Below, piece by piece: positions 34,614 through 45,303 of a stretch of DNA of 64,000 bases (its first letter is position 1; each line of letters begins with the position of its first letter). Under the pieces are notes generated by a model that saw only the letters and a program-made list of their open reading frames with translations, had not been told where the DNA came from and searched no databases. A program made the position numbers and the translations under genes. The DNA is from Breoghania sp. (GTDB taxonomy: Bacteria > Pseudomonadota > Alphaproteobacteria > Rhizobiales > Stappiaceae): contig NZ_JASJAV010000016.1 in the NCBI RefSeq assembly GCF_030066895.1, forward strand, positions 62,001 to 126,000, given 5' to 3'.

Positions 34614-35696
34614 TCAATCGTCGACGGATCCGCTCGAGCCGTCCTCGCCGCCTTCCGGATCGGTGATCTTGTCGGAGATCAGACCGGCGCTCTGGCGGAT
34701 GGCCAGTTCGATTTCGTTGGTGACTTCCGGATTTTCGCGCAGGAAGTTCTTGGTGTTCTCGCGACCCTGGCCGAGGCGCTGGCTGTTGTAGGAGAACCAG
34801 GCTCCCGACTTCTCGACCACACCGCCCTTGACGCCGAGATCGATCAGCTCGCCCATCTTGGACACACCTTCGCCATACATGATGTCGAATTCGATCTGCT
34901 TGAACGGCGGGGCCAGCTTGTTTTTGACGACCTTGACCTTGGTCTGGTTGCCGATAATTTCGTCGCGATCCTTGATCGATCCGATGCGGCGAATGTCGAG
35001 GCGCACGGACGAATAGAACTTCAGCGCGTTACCACCCGTCGTCGTCTCCGGCGAACCGAACATGACGCCGATCTTCATGCGGATCTGGTTGATGAAGATC
35101 ACCATCGTCTTCGACTTGGAGATCGAGGCGGTGAGCTTGCGGAGCGCCTGGCTCATCAGACGGGCCTGCATGCCCGGCAGGCTATCGCCCATCTCGCCCT
35201 CAAGCTCGGCGCGCGGCGTCAGAGCGGCGACCGAGTCGACCACCAGAACGTCGATCGCGCCGGAGCGCACCAGCGTGTCGGTAATCTCTAGCGCCTGCTC
35301 GCCCGCATCGGGCTGCGAGATCAGCATGTCGTCGATAGAAACGCCAAGCTTGCGCGCATAGACCGGGTCGAGCGCATGCTCGGCATCGATGAAGGCGCAA
35401 ATGCCGCCCTTCTTCTGCGCTTCGGCAATCGTGTGCAGCGCCAGGGTAGTCTTGCCCGAGGATTCCGGTCCGTAGATCTCGATGATGCGCCCGCGCGGCA
35501 ATCCGCCGATCCCAAGCGCGATATCGAGACCGATCGAACCGGTGGAGATCGCCTCCACCTCCACGACCTGACCCTCGCCAAGCCGCATGATCGATCCCTT
35601 GCCGAAGGCGCGCTCGATCTGCGCCAGTGCTGCGTCCAGTGCTTTGGTCTTATCCATTCCCGTGCCCTCGACGAGGCGAAGTGAGGCCTGTGACAT
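34614..35696 (-). CDS. recA: recombinase A
   Basis: Complete, 360 residues. DNA strand exchange and LexA co-protease. Walker [29 protein letters not shown], loop L2 region [20 protein letters not shown], acidic tail [12 protein letters not shown]. Start [20 protein letters not shown] at 35696 behind AAGGAG. A LexA-type site lies about 50 bases upstream, and a terminator follows. No lesion. Confidence 0.98.
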   Translation of the reverse strand: MSQASLRLVEGTGMDKTKALDAALAQIERAFGKGSIMRLGEGQVVEVEAISTGSIGLDIALGIGGLPRGRIIEIYGPESSGKTTLALHTIAEAQKKGGICAFIDAEHALDPVYARKLGVSIDDMLISQPDAGEQALEITDTLVRSGAIDVLVVDSVAALTPRAELEGEMGDSLPGMQARLMSQALRKLTASISKSKTMVIFINQIRMKIGVMFGSPETTTGGNALKFYSSVRLDIRRIGSIKDRDEIIGNQTKVKVVKNKLAPPFKQIEFDIMYGEGVSKMGELIDLGVKGGVVEKSGAWFSYNSQRLGQGRENTKNFLRENPEVTNEIELAIRQSAGLISDKITDPEGGEDGSSGSVDD

Positions 35697-36328
35697 CGTT
35701 GGCTCCTTATTTCACTCCCGTCAGGCGGTTTCAAACGGCAATCGTGTACATGGTTTGTTCCTTATATTTATCCCCATGTCAAGCAACTGAAAAAGCGGTT
35801 TAATAATCAATACGTTCCTCATACGTTCTCAATATCTTCGCAAATCGCGCCAGAGAGCTTCCGTCACGACGCCTTCGGGAATCGCCCGGGGCCGGGATTC
35901 TGTCCGGCGGGGCTCTCCTCAATGATCTTTTCCGACGAAGAGGGAGAACGGAGGGAAACATCGTCGCAGCCTTGCGCGAAAGCGACCTCTTTCAGACCAG
36001 CAATTTCTGCCGGTGCGGCGGTATGTATTATGGCGCAGCGCAGCATGGGCTGTCACAGTCATGCGGCCATTCCCGCCCGCCCCGTGGACGAGACAAGCCC
36101 CGATGCCGCCTTGAGCAGCGCCCCCTTGCCGACCAACCGCAGGGCTCGACCTGGAACAGGCCGTTGACGAAGACGGCCGGGCAGCGACGGCTTGCGGCGA
36201 TGCAACCGCCCGCCGCCGCGCCCGGACGACTGGTATTGACCGCCCTCCACCTGCGCCTCGACGCTGCCGAGGCCGTGAGAACCGACGGACAGGAGACAGA
36301 CCGCTAGAAACAACCGGGGAACAAGCCC
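35697..36328. other. intergenic between recA and psuG
   Basis: Contains the recA promoter with LexA-type site. 35900-36310 has weak open frames on both strands but none with recognisable motifs; a pseudouridine kinase gene, often beside psuG, is not recognisable here. Confidence 0.45.
35746..35760 (-). promoter_or_regulatory. LexA/SOS box of recA
   Basis: GTAC-N7-GTTC on the plus strand (GAAC-N7-GTAC towards recA), one mismatch from the alphaproteobacterial GAAC-N7-GAAC consensus, about 50 bases upstream of the recA start. Confidence 0.7.
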
Positions 36329-37241
36329 GTGAACGAATATTTCGTCCCCTCGCTGGAAATCGCCGAGGCCCGCGCTGCGAGCGAACCGCTTGTCGCGCTG
36401 GAATCAGCCATCATCACGCACGGCATGCCCTGGCCGAAAAACGTGGAAACGGCGCTCGCGGTAGAGGCCGTTATTCGCGAGGAAGAGGCAGTTCCCACTA
36501 CCATTGCCGTTCTCGGCGGCACACTACGGGTCGGGCTCGACAAGGACGAGCTGCGCCCTCTGGCGCAAGCCAAGGACATCATGAAGCTCTCGCGTGCCGA
36601 TCTGGCTTATGTGATCGCCATGGGGCGCACGGGCTCCACCACCGTCGCGGCCACCATGATGCTGGCCCATGCGATCGGCATCTCCATCTTCGCAACGGCC
36701 GGGATCGGCGGCGCCCATCGCGGCGCGCACATCAGTTTCGACGTGTCCGCCGATCTTTCTGGAACTGGCCCGCACGCCCGTCTGCGTGGTCTCGGCAGGC
36801 CCCCAAGGCCCTGCTCGACCTGCCCAAGACGCTGAAGGTTCTGGAAACCCAGGACGTGCCGGTGATCGGATACGGCACGAACGAACTGCCCGCCTTCTGG
36901 ACGCGGCGGTCCGGCTTAGAAACGCCCTACCGGCTCGACACGCCGGAGGAGATCGCCCGGCTTTACGCCACCCGCGTCCGCTTTGGCAGTCACGGTGGCA
37001 TGCTGATCGCCAATCCGGTCCCGGAAGAGGCCGAAATTCCTGCCGAGCAGATGGAGGTTACATCGACGAGGCGGTGCACCTGGCCGAGGCGGAGGACATC
37101 CACGGCAAGGACGTCACGCCCTACGTCCTCTCCAAGATCCTGGAGCTGAGCGATGGGCGCAGTCTGGATGCCAATATCGCGCTGATGCTGAACAACGCCC
37201 GCATCGCGGTCGCGCGCTGCGCGAGCGGGTTTCAGGTCTAG
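36329..37241 (+). pseudogene. psuG: pseudouridine-5-phosphate glycosidase, three frameshifts
   Basis: PsuG splits pseudouridine phosphate into uracil and ribose 5-phosphate. Starts at GTG 36329 (MNEYFVPSLEIAEARAASEP) and carries LVALESAIITHGMPWPKNVE, AVPTTIAVLGGTLRVGLDKD, TVAATMMLAHAIGISIFATA with GGAHRG. Frameshifts near 36755 (extra T before LELARTPVCVVSAG), near 36803 (C run) and near 37055 (lost G before YIDEAVHLAEAEDIHGKDV). C-terminus ANIALMLNNARIAVARCA is intact in its frame, so the lesions are internal. Confidence 0.9.
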
Positions 37242-37286
37242 GCCGGGCGACTTCGGATCGCTGAAAAGACCAGCGACGCCCCATAC

Positions 37287-37323
37287 GAAAAGGCGCCGCA
37301 ACCGGACCGGTGCGGCGCCTTTG
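37287..37323. terminator. bidirectional terminator between psuG and the thiaminase-like gene
   Basis: 10-bp perfect stem AGGCGCCGCA / TGCGGCGCCT with a 10-base loop; T run on both strands. Serves the two convergent genes. Confidence 0.88.
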
Positions 37324-37340
37324 TCATGCGTTGTGCTTCC

Positions 37341-38779
37341 TCAGTCGTTCTTGCCCGCAGGCACCGGGGTGGAGGAAGTGGCGGCGGCGGCCGGGGCGAG
37401 CTGGGTTATGCTTGCCGGAGCCGGACAGGCATTACAGCCGCAGACAGATCCGCTCTGAGCCGCCGGAGAGGCGTTGGTCCACTGGCCGTTCCAGTCGCCA
37501 TGATCCTGACAGGTGGCGGTGCAGATCGGCGGGGTGGCGGCGTCGCGTCGTAATCGCAGCCGCACTGGTAGTTCTCGCGCACATACGTCTTGAGGATGCC
37601 CTTCATGCTGTTGAGCCAGCTCCGCGCATCGCCGTCGAGCGCAAACATCAGCGGATTGGCGTTGGCCACCATGTCGAACATGTCCTGATAGAGCGGGAAC
37701 TGTTGCGACAGCTCCTGAAACACGCTGGTGCGGGTCGCCATCAGATATTGCGGGACGAGCTCGGTCGCAGCCGCCCCGATACTGTCGACCACCACGTCCT
37801 TGGACGCCATCAGGTTGGCGAGCTTCACCGCCAGGGCGCGCGTGCCGCGACTGTTGGTCGTGGTGTTGACGGCAATCACGTCGGCATAGAAGAGCGGTTG
37901 CTGACTGCCGTCACCGAACGGCATCACCTTGAAGGCGATATTGGCGCGCGTCGCATCTCTCATCTGGCTCATCGATTCCGTATAGCCGATCGTCGCGCGG
38001 CCATAGCCGTCCGAGAACCAGATGCCCTGCTGATAGGAATTGGCGTTGGAGATCGTGGCGCTCCAGTAGCTCGCGGTCGCCAGAACGGTGCGCTGCTCGG
38101 TGATCGCAGCCTGTTTCAGGTTCTGCTCGTTGGGCAAGGGCAACGGATAGGCCCCAGTCAGCGCATGCGAGATATCGAGATAGATCGCCGCGTTGGTGGT
38201 GTCGGCCGGACATATCCGTCATCAGACCGCGCCGGTCGGGCGGAATCTGGCTGGTATTAGGTGCACTGACTGAGTGTGTTCGACACGTCGTTGAAGGCCG
38301 TCGCATTGGCCAGCGACGGATCATTCTTCTGATAGAACAGCACGTTGGAACAGCCTAGCAACGAAATGGCGTAGTACTTGCCGTTCCGCTGAACGCCGTC
38401 ACGCGCGTATCCCAGCAGATCGCTCGGATCGGAGGTCTCGCTTGCGGCGATTTCCTCCACAGTGTTCCCATCCAGAAAATCCTGGAAGAACATCGCACCG
38501 AAACACGTCCGCACTCGCGGGCGGATCCATGTCGTAACCGCCGCCCCACTCGGACGAGGTGAGGAAGTTGAGCTGAACGTTCGGCTCCCCCTGCGTCCAA
38601 GCCTGCCGGATCGCATCCTCGAACTGCGCCAGCCGCGGCACCCACGGATAGAGCCCGACGGTCAGCGACGATCGCGCTGCAGCAGGCAGGACGATAAAGA
38701 GGGCAAAGAAGAAAACAGCCACGACGGCAACACGCCGCCTTGCGCCATTGAAAGAGGATAACCGGTAATTTCTTGGCAT
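37341..38779 (-). pseudogene. thiaminase I-like (thiamine pyridinylase) periplasmic protein, multiply broken
   Basis: Start MPRNYRLSSFNGARRR then a signal peptide (VVAVFFFALFIVLPAAA), then SLTVGLYPWVPRLAQFEDAI, GYARDGVQRNGKYYAISLLG with CSNVLFYQKND, whose cysteine aligns with the thiaminase I nucleophile. Later blocks: GLMTDMSG, NAAIYLDISHALTGAYPLPL, FSDGYGRATIGYTESMSQ. The C-terminus is a Cys-rich extension (CGCDYDA, CTATCQDHGDWNGQW, CGCNAC). Lesions: shift near 38510, inserted A creating TAA near 38258 (QCT against TYTSQIPPDRRG), extra C near 38212, shift near 37548. The family assignment comes from memory of the solute-binding-like thiaminase fold. Confidence 0.65.
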
Positions 38780-39232
38780 ACCCAATCTAATAACATGTTA
38801 ATTTAAATTTTATTCGGCTAACAAGGAAATACTGAAAACTGAACATAATGTATTACGATTACCGCACCGTGTACATACGAAAATTATAGGAAATATATAA
38901 ATTATATTTACTTGATGTGACAACAATTCATATTGGAATGTAAGACGGTTCCCTCCCCACCTTTCCGCTCCCTCCGTCGTCATCCCCGGCTTCGTCCGGG
39001 GGATCCAGCACTCTCCGCGCATGCCACTGCCCGCTGGATTACCCGGACGAGCCGGGCAATGACGAAGGAGAGTCATGGTCGTAGCGGGCAGATTGTCGAC
39101 GAGCGAACCGGAACGGGGAACCCTGACGCACAAAGGCCCCGGCTCCATCATCTGGCAGCACGAGGTCCTCGCAGTCCGCATATCCATCCCGGACGCACGA
39201 TGCGCGCGTCCGGATCTCTGCCACGTTTCGTC
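38780..39232. other. AT-rich intergenic region with family B repeat
   Basis: 38785-38935 is AT-rich and probably the promoter of the thiaminase-like gene; 38977-39066 is repeat family B copy 4. The remainder is the cckA downstream region with no clear terminator hairpin. Confidence 0.5.
38977..39066. repeat. inverted-repeat element, family B copy 4
   Basis: CGTCGTCATCCCCGGCTTCG ... TTACCCGGACGAGCCGGGCA ATGACGAAGG; contains CTCTCCGCGCATGCCACTG, related to CTCTCCGCATATGCTGC of copy 2. Confidence 0.85.
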
Positions 39233-41779
39233 CTAATCCAACGACAGCGCGTCCTTCACCGCCGTCGCCAGTTCCTTCAGCGAAAAGGGCTTGGGCAGGA
39301 ACGAGAATTTCTCGTTCTCCGGCAGGTTTTTCTCGAAGGCACCTTCCGCGTAGCCGGAAATGAAGATGATCTTCAGATCGGGCCGCGTCTTGCGCAATTC
39401 GCGAAGGAGGCTTGGCCCGTCCATTTCCGGCATGACCACGTCGGACACCACCAGATCGACACCGCCCTCCGTTTCCTCCATCACGGCCAGCGCCTCGGTG
39501 CCCGACCCCGCTTCGTGCACGGTGTAGCCGCGCGAGGCCAGAGCACGGGCCGCGAACGCCCTCACCGCTTCCTCGTCCTCCACCAGCAGAATGGAGGCGG
39601 AACCGGTCAGATCGGTCATCGGGCTTTCGCTCACCACTTCCTTGGCCACCTTCGGCTCTTCGGAAATGTGGCGCGGCAGGAAGATGCGGAAGGTCATGCC
39701 CTCGCCCTGAACCGAGGAGGGATAGATGTAGCCACCCGTCTGCTTGATAATGCCGTAAACGGTAGAAAGCCCCAGCCCCGTGCCCTTGCCCACCTCCTTG
39801 GTGGAGAAGAACGGGTCGAAGATCTTTTCCATGATGTCGGGCGAAATGCCGGTACCGGTATCGGTCACCTCGATCAGCACGTAATTGCCGTCCGGCATGC
39901 CGCGCGTATCGTCGAAAGAGTGCGAGGTTTCCTCATCCACATTGCTGGTGCGGATGGTCAGCCGTCCGCCTTCAGGCATGGCGTCGCGCGCATTGACCGC
40001 CAAGTTGACCACCACCTGCTCAAGCTGGTTCTGGTCGGCCATGACCGGCCACAGATCGCGCCCGTGCACCACCTTCAGTTCCACCTTCTCGCCCAGCAGC
40101 CGGTCGAGCAGGATGGAGAGATCGGCCAGAACGTCGTTGAGCGCCAATTCCTTCGGCCGCAGCGTCTGGCGACGCGAGAAGGCCAGCAACTGACGCACCA
40201 GACCGGCGGCCCGGTTGGCGTTCTGCTTGATGTTCATGATGTCCTGGAAGGACGGATCGGTCGGCCGGTGATTGGCCAGCAGCAGATCGGAAAAGCCGAT
40301 AATGGCCGTCAGCACGTTGTTGAAGTCGTGCGCCACACCACCGGCCAGATGGCCGATCGCCTGCATCTTCTGGCTCTGAGCGAACTGGGCCTCAAGCGCG
40401 CGTTGCTTGGTCGTCTCCAGTGCGTAGACGATGGCCGCCTCGCCGTCCCCATCCCCATCCTCGACCGCGGAGAGATAGAAGGTCGCCGAGCGTTCGCCGT
40501 CATGGGACAGCTCGATATCCATCGGATGGATCTCGCTGCGCCCTTCGGCCGCCGCCTCGAGCGCCGCCGACAGCGCCTCGCGGCCGCTGGGCGCAACGAA
40601 ATCGGTGAGCTGACGCGGTCCGCCGTTCTCCTCGCCGCCTTCCGGCTTGCCGAGCAAACGCAGGAACGGAGCGTTCGAGCGCACCACCCGGCCGTCGCGA
40701 TCGACCGAGGCAATGGCAATCGGCGTGTTGTTGAAGAAGCGCGCAAACCGCACTTCGGCGGCCCGGAGCGCTTCCTGCGCCTCTTCGCCCGGCGAGCGGT
40801 TAAGAACCAGCGTGCGGCTTTCCCCGGCAAGCCCGTCCGCCCCGAAAGGCACCCGGTGCAACAGCCGCACCGGCACGGTCTTGCCCTGGCGCGTGACCAA
40901 ATCGAGATCGATCGTTTCCGATTTGACGTCGCCCGGCTGGCCCGAAATCGAATGGATCAGCTCCGCCCCGTCGCCGCGCACGATATCGGACAGCGACAGC
41001 GCGCCCGCCTCGAACTGGGCGAGGTCGTGCCCCAGCCAGTCGGCCAGCGTCGCGTTCAGATAGACGATGCGCCCCTGCCCGTCCGCAGAAAAGAAGCCCG
41101 CAGGCGCATGGTCAAGGAAGTTGATGACCCGCTGCAATTCCTGGAAGGAGGATTCCTGCTCCACCCGGTCGCGGGTGATGTCGGCCACCAGCCACATCGT
41201 ACAAGTGCGCGCGCCGCCCTGATCGTCCACTTCCAGCGGCCGAACGCGGATGCGATACCAGCGCGCAGTGCCCTCCGGCTGACCGATCGGGTGCGGCAGG
41301 CGCACTTCTTCCTGCACGCGCACACCGCTCTTTGTCGCCTGCGACAGGCGGAAGATCGCATCCGCCGCATCCGGATCGCGGGCAAAGACGCGCTCCACCG
41401 TGCGCACATCCCCCGGCCCGTTGGTGCCGGTGAGATCTGCATAGGCTTCGTTGGCGTAGATGATCCGGCCGGACTTGTCGGTGATGACCGTGCCGATGTC
41501 GTTGGTGTCGATGAACGCCTGGGCGATCGAATTGGCGCGGCTCTTGGAGGAGAAGCGCAACAGCCCGATGGTGCCCGCAAACAGACAGAAAACGCCGACC
41601 ACCGCCAGCAGTCCCAGAAGCCCCAGCACGTAGGGCTCGGCCTGTTCTCGGCTCATCACCACAATCGCACCGGCCGCCACCACAAGGCCCAGCGCCAGCA
41701 ACACGAGCAGACCAATGCTGCCCGAACGCTCGGAACGGTCGATCACCGGTCCAGACGGTCGCAAGGAGGGTTCGCTCAT
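39233..41779 (-). CDS. cckA: hybrid sensor histidine kinase CckA
   Basis: Intact, 848 residues. Two N-terminal membrane helices ([20 protein letters not shown] and [19 protein letters not shown]), tandem PAS regions, H-box [23 protein letters not shown]-binding [20 protein letters not shown] and [20 protein letters not shown], and a receiver domain with [13 protein letters not shown]. CckA phosphorylates ChpT-CtrA in the alphaproteobacterial cell-cycle pathway. ATG 41779 is chosen at [12 protein letters not shown]; upstream in-frame residues are not family-like. Ends in TAG. Next to flhB, as in relatives, and several CtrA-type boxes in this window are its likely downstream targets. Confidence 0.97.
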   Translation of the reverse strand: MSEPSLRPSGPVIDRSERSGSIGLLVLLALGLVVAAGAIVVMSREQAEPYVLGLLGLLAVVGVFCLFAGTIGLLRFSSKSRANSIAQAFIDTNDIGTVITDKSGRIIYANEAYADLTGTNGPGDVRTVERVFARDPDAADAIFRLSQATKSGVRVQEEVRLPHPIGQPEGTARWYRIRVRPLEVDDQGGARTCTMWLVADITRDRVEQESSFQELQRVINFLDHAPAGFFSADGQGRIVYLNATLADWLGHDLAQFEAGALSLSDIVRGDGAELIHSISGQPGDVKSETIDLDLVTRQGKTVPVRLLHRVPFGADGLAGESRTLVLNRSPGEEAQEALRAAEVRFARFFNNTPIAIASVDRDGRVVRSNAPFLRLLGKPEGGEENGGPRQLTDFVAPSGREALSAALEAAAEGRSEIHPMDIELSHDGERSATFYLSAVEDGDGDGEAAIVYALETTKQRALEAQFAQSQKMQAIGHLAGGVAHDFNNVLTAIIGFSDLLLANHRPTDPSFQDIMNIKQNANRAAGLVRQLLAFSRRQTLRPKELALNDVLADLSILLDRLLGEKVELKVVHGRDLWPVMADQNQLEQVVVNLAVNARDAMPEGGRLTIRTSNVDEETSHSFDDTRGMPDGNYVLIEVTDTGTGISPDIMEKIFDPFFSTKEVGKGTGLGLSTVYGIIKQTGGYIYPSSVQGEGMTFRIFLPRHISEEPKVAKEVVSESPMTDLTGSASILLVEDEEAVRAFAARALASRGYTVHEAGSGTEALAVMEETEGGVDLVVSDVVMPEMDGPSLLRELRKTRPDLKIIFISGYAEGAFEKNLPENEKFSFLPKPFSLKELATAVKDALSLD

Positions 41780-42009
41780 GGCCGCTCGTTCTCCTGAAGC
41801 CCACGTTTCAGCTTGCTGCTGGCCCGCATTCCGCTGGCCGGCTGTCGGCAGGCTCAATCCTTCAAAGTCATGACATCCGATCCGCAACAGCGGGATCGCT
41901 GACGCGCCTTATGTATTGATATGCGGGCGCGAAGCTGACGGATACCACGATTCCCGGCAAATCCATGCTCCGTCCCCCAAAAGCAGCCCCGCCTGGCCTC
42001 TGACTGCGC

Positions 42010-42066
42010 CGAAAGGTCACTTGATCCACGAAAGATCACCTGAACCGCGAAAGGTCACTGGGCCCG
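42010..42066. repeat. three imperfect 19-bp tandem units at the flhB 3 prime end
   Basis: CGAAAGGTCACTTGATCCA, CGAAAGATCACCTGAACCG and CGAAAGGTCACTGGGCCCG lie head to tail. The last unit and part of the middle one overlap the flhB C-terminal codons. Confidence 0.85.
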
Positions 42067-43133
42067 CCAGGATTCTTCTTGCGCATGCGCAAAACATAGC
42101 CGATCACCTCCGCAACTGCGCGGAAATGCTCTTCCGGGATTTTCTGGTCGATTTCCATCTGGGCAAACAGCGTGCGCGCCAGCGGCGGGTTTTCGACGAT
42201 CGGCACATTCGAGGCCTTGGCGATCTCGCGGATCTTGAAGGCGAACTGATCGGCGGCCTTGGCAACGCAGAGCAGCGCCTGCATGCCGTTTTCGTATTCG
42301 AGCTCGACGGCGCGAAGTGGGTCGGGTTGGGGATCACCACGGTGGCCTGCGGAACGGCGGTCATCATGCGCTTGCGCGCCCGCTCCATGCGGATCTGACG
42401 GATGCCGCCCCTTCACTATCGGGTCGCCTTCCGACTGCTTGTACTCGTCCTTGATTTCCTGAACGGTCATCTTCTGGCGCTCGTACCACTTGTGGCGCTG
42501 TCAGAGATAATCGCCCGCCGCCGCCACGGCCATCAGCGCGATGATGGCTCCCAGCAGCATCAGCGAGATCTCGCGCGTTTCCGGCAGGATCATCACCGCA
42601 TCGCGCATCACCAGCATGTCAAGTTCGTCGCGCATCGGCCACAGCACCGCGAACATCAGCGCACCCACGGCAAAGATCTTAATGACGCCCTTGGCGAAGT
42701 TGACGAGACTGTCCTTGGAGAAGATCCGCTTGGCGCCCGACAACGGCGAGATCTTCGACAGTTTCGGCTTCATGTTCTCCGCCGACCAGACGAAGCGGTG
42801 CTGCACCATGTTTCCCGCGATCGCCAGCACGACGAGAAACAGGAACGGCAGACCGACCGCGCCGATGATCATCATGCCGGAGGTGTAGAACAGCTGGCGC
42901 ACCCCGCCGAGATCGACGGGCATCTGCCACAGGTTCGCCAGGATGCCCGCCATGCCGCGGCCGAGTTTCTCGGCGATCGAGGGGGCGAACATGGCGACGA
43001 TGAGCGCCGCCCCCACCAGTGAGAACCAAGTCGACACTTCCTGGTTCTTGGCGACATCGCCGCGCTTGAGGGCGTCGTCGAGGTTCTTTTGTGTCGGGTC
43101 TTCCGTTTTTTCTGATTGATCGCTCTCTGCCAT
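42036..43133 (-). pseudogene. flhB: flagellar export protein FlhB, in-frame stop and two frameshifts
   Basis: Export-gate switch protein. MAESDQSEKTEDPTQKNLDD start, four membrane helices, then TGA at 42501-42503 in GDYL-stop-QRHKWYERQKMT. Further lesions: extra base near 42407 (VKGR then IRQIRMERARKRMM) and two extra bases (GC) near 42317 (NPTHFA then VELEYENGM). The cleavage motif NPTH, where FlhB self-cleaves between N and P, is still legible. C-terminus IGYVLRMRKKN runs into a 19-bp repeat. ATG is 9 bases after the fliR TAG. Confidence 0.93.
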
Positions 43134-43142
43134 CCCCGCCCC

Positions 43143-43895
43143 CTATCGAACAATGAACTGGCCGAGGACCCGCTCGATATGGTCCATGTACCAGGTCATC
43201 AGGGTTGCGAGCAGGAGCATCAGGATCGCGATGCCAAAGAAGATGTTGGCGGGCATCGCGATGAAGAAGATATGCATTTGCGGCCTCAGTCGGTTGAGCA
43301 GGCCGAGGCCGAAATAGAAGATGAGATCGAACACCATGAACGGCGCGGAGACACGCATGCCGATGGAAAAGGCCGACGCCACCGTATCCACCGCACTTTC
43401 CGCCAGATCGCCCACCGGCATCCAGTGGCCGGGCGGAAACAGGATGAAGCTGTCATTGAGCGCGGCGATGACGAGATAGTGCATATTCGCCGCAAAGATC
43501 AGCGTCACCGCCAGCAGCGAGAGGAAATTGGCGAACAGCACGCCCTGTTGCGACTGCGAGGGATCTAAGGCCATGGCCATAGCCATGCTCGACTGCTGGG
43601 CGATGATCGTGCCCGCGATCTGAATGCCGGCCATGATCAGGAGCACTGACAGGCCGACGACGAACTCGCTGGCGAACATCACCATCAGCGCACCAAAATT
43701 GCCCGGCACCACCGTCGGATAGCGCCCGGCCAGCAGCTGATAGAGCAGGATGGCCAGAAGCAGCGCCATGGAAAGACGGATACGATCGGGAATGTTGGAT
43801 TCGCCGAGAGCCGGAAGCAGCAGCCTCATCGTGCCGAGACGCGCGAAGATAAGCATGAACAGCAGAGCGATCTGGGGCAGAACAGCGACGCTCAC
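43143..43895 (-). CDS. fliR: flagellar export gate protein FliR
   Basis: Intact 250-residue membrane protein, the FliR subunit of the flagellar type III export gate. Hydrophobic segments throughout; FARLGTMRLLLPALGE, SQSQQGVLFANFLSLLAVTL, MRVSAPFMVFDLIFYFGLGL and RLRPQMHIFFIAMPANIFFG are family-typical. Ends FIVR-TAG. Sits between fliQ and flhB, 10 bases from fliQ. With fliQ, fliP and flhB broken it can have no partner, so its intactness may be chance. Confidence 0.95.
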   Translation of the reverse strand: MSVAVLPQIALLFMLIFARLGTMRLLLPALGESNIPDRIRLSMALLLAILLYQLLAGRYPTVVPGNFGALMVMFASEFVVGLSVLLIMAGIQIAGTIIAQQSSMAMAMALDPSQSQQGVLFANFLSLLAVTLIFAANMHYLVIAALNDSFILFPPGHWMPVGDLAESAVDTVASAFSIGMRVSAPFMVFDLIFYFGLGLLNRLRPQMHIFFIAMPANIFFGIAILMLLLATLMTWYMDHIERVLGQFIVR

Positions 43896-43905
43896 AGAAG
43901 CCTCC

Positions 43906-44185
43906 TCACCCCTGAATGATCAGCGCCATGATCTGTTTCATGTACGCCGCCAGCGCCTGCCCCATGAACGGCAGCACCAGCATCAGCGTCAGAAAGATCG
44001 CGAAAATTTTCGGAACGAAGACCAGGGTCATTTCCTGGATTTGCGTCAGTGCCTGGAACAGCGCTACGATCAGGCCGACGCCGAGCCCGACGACCATCAC
44101 AGAGGTCAGCATCCACAGAGGTCAGCATCTTGATCAGGACCCAGAGGCCTTCCCGGCCGATATCGAGCACTTCCGGTCCGTTCAC
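43906..44185 (-). pseudogene. fliQ: flagellar export gate protein FliQ, disrupted by 16-bp tandem duplication
   Basis: FliQ is an 88-residue two-helix gate protein. The start region VNGPEVLDIGREGLWVLIKM (GTG at 44185) and the rest, LTSVMVVGLGVGLIVALFQA to MALIIQG, are both correct but in different frames. Between them the 16 bases CACAGAGGTCAGCATC occur twice in direct tandem (44098-44129). Removing one copy restores a full-length normal FliQ. This is the cleanest lesion in the window. A CtrA-type box lies 66 bases upstream of the start. Confidence 0.93.
44098..44129. repeat. exact 16-bp tandem duplication inside fliQ
   Basis: CACAGAGGTCAGCATC at 44098-44113 and again at 44114-44129, identical. 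Adds 16 bases and so shifts the reading frame. Confidence 0.97.
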
Positions 44186-44250
44186 GATCAACCTACCCAG
44201 TTCGAAACGCCATCTTCCGGCCAGATGCGCCATCGGTTGCCTATCGAAGA

Positions 44251-44265
44251 TTAACGGCCGTTTAC
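44251..44265 (-). promoter_or_regulatory. CtrA-type box upstream of fliQ
   Basis: TTAA-CGGCCGT-TTAC, one mismatch from TTAA-N7-TTAA. The fliQR promoter is a classic CtrA target in Caulobacter. Confidence 0.6.
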
Positions 44266-44451
44266 CATCTCCGGCAAAGATCTTTAGCTGAGTCGGAGCG
44301 AGATGTACGCCGCTGCGACATGAACGCCGGAGAGATGAACAAACACCTTTCCGATGAGGATACGACCGGCTCCGCCAAGTGCCGTCCCGAAGATGGGGCG
44401 ACGGACACGCGCCCAATCCTTCGCGCGCCTTACTCCGACGACGTCATGCCG

Positions 44452-44766
44452 TCAGATCGACATCCGCATGATTTCCTCATAGGCGGAGATCACCTTGTCG
44501 CGCACCGAGACCATCGTCTGCAGGGCAACCTCCGTTTCCGAGACGGCGGTGACCACGTCGACCACGTTGGCCTTACCGTTCAGCATCTCCACCGTCTTGT
44601 GGTCGGCCTTGTTGCCCTGCTCGACAACGCCCTCCACCGCGAACTTGACCATGTCGCCGAAATTCGGAGACGTGACGTTCTCGCCCGGCATTTTGAACTG
44701 AGAACCCTGACCGGCAAGCTTAGCCGCGTTCTGGTAGGCATTGTCTGCCATCGAAGGGAGTGTCAT
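44452..44766 (-). CDS. fliE: flagellar hook-basal body protein FliE
   Basis: Intact 104 residues linking MS ring and rod. C-terminal SETEVALQTMVSVRDKVISA and YEEIMRMSI is the family signature. Starts MTLPSMADNAYQNAAK at 44766. Follows flgC in the flgB-flgC-fliE order; the 111-base gap to flgC is longer than usual. fliQ normally follows at once but here is about 270 bases away. Confidence 0.93.
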   Translation of the reverse strand: MTLPSMADNAYQNAAKLAGQGSQFKMPGENVTSPNFGDMVKFAVEGVVEQGNKADHKTVEMLNGKANVVDVVTAVSETEVALQTMVSVRDKVISAYEEIMRMSI

Positions 44767-44877
44767 GGCCTTGTCGTCCGTTTTCGGGGTGAGGGCATCC
44801 GGCGTGGCCGCTTTTGCGACCGACGGGCGTCAGTATTCAGTCATTCAAGATCAGACGTCGGGATCCGGCGCGAAAAC

Positions 44878-45288
44878 TCAGGCGCTGAGGATCTCGATGT
44901 TCCGCTGCAGCATGCGCCGCGTCGACTTGATCACCTTGAGGTTCACCTCGTAGGAGCGCTGCGCCTCGCGCATGTCCACGGTCTCGATCAGCGTGTCGAC
45001 ATTGGGCAGCTGGACGTTGCCGTTCTCATCGGCGGCCGGATTGCCCGACTCGTAGCGAACCTTGAAGTCCGACGTGCCTTCCTGGATGCGACCGAGCTGC
45101 ACCGTCTCTGCGTCCAACTCGCGATCGAACTTGGACTTGAAGGTCGCGATCTTGCGCCGGTAGGGATCCTCGTCCGGCGTGCGGCCGACGGAATCGACGT
45201 TAGCGATGTTTTCCGGGATGACCCGCATGCGCCCGTTCTGGACCTTCAGGACCAAGGCCGCGATCATCAGCGACTTGACGAAATCCAT
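44878..45288 (-). CDS. flgC: flagellar basal-body rod protein FlgC
   Basis: Open frame of 136 residues, normal length. MDFVKSLMIAALVLKVQNGR, ENIANVDSVGRTPDEDPYRR, NVDTLIETVDMREAQRSYEV are recognisable. Compared with remembered rhizobial FlgC proteins, conserved positions are altered: AASGLKAQ reads AALVLKVQ, AENIANADS reads PENIANVDS, SYEANL reads SYEVNL. Several are alanine to valine (C-to-T). Frame intact but possibly drifting. ATG follows the flgB TAG by 12 bases. Confidence 0.92.
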   Translation of the reverse strand: MDFVKSLMIAALVLKVQNGRMRVIPENIANVDSVGRTPDEDPYRRKIATFKSKFDRELDAETVQLGRIQEGTSDFKVRYESGNPAADENGNVQLPNVDTLIETVDMREAQRSYEVNLKVIKSTRRMLQRNIEILSA

Positions 45289-45303
45289 GATCCTCTCCCC
45301 TCG

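Noticed and set aside
35860-36313. Small open frames between recA and psuG
   Set aside because: No ribosome site, motif or consistent codon pattern on either strand.
38933-41797. Long open frame antisense to cckA
   Set aside because: Same GC-driven shadow effect; sequence is low-complexity His/Arg/Gly/Glu typical of antisense translation.
44320-44450. A gene between fliQ and fliE
   Set aside because: Open frame on the plus strand is antisense to fliE and flgC and has no family features.
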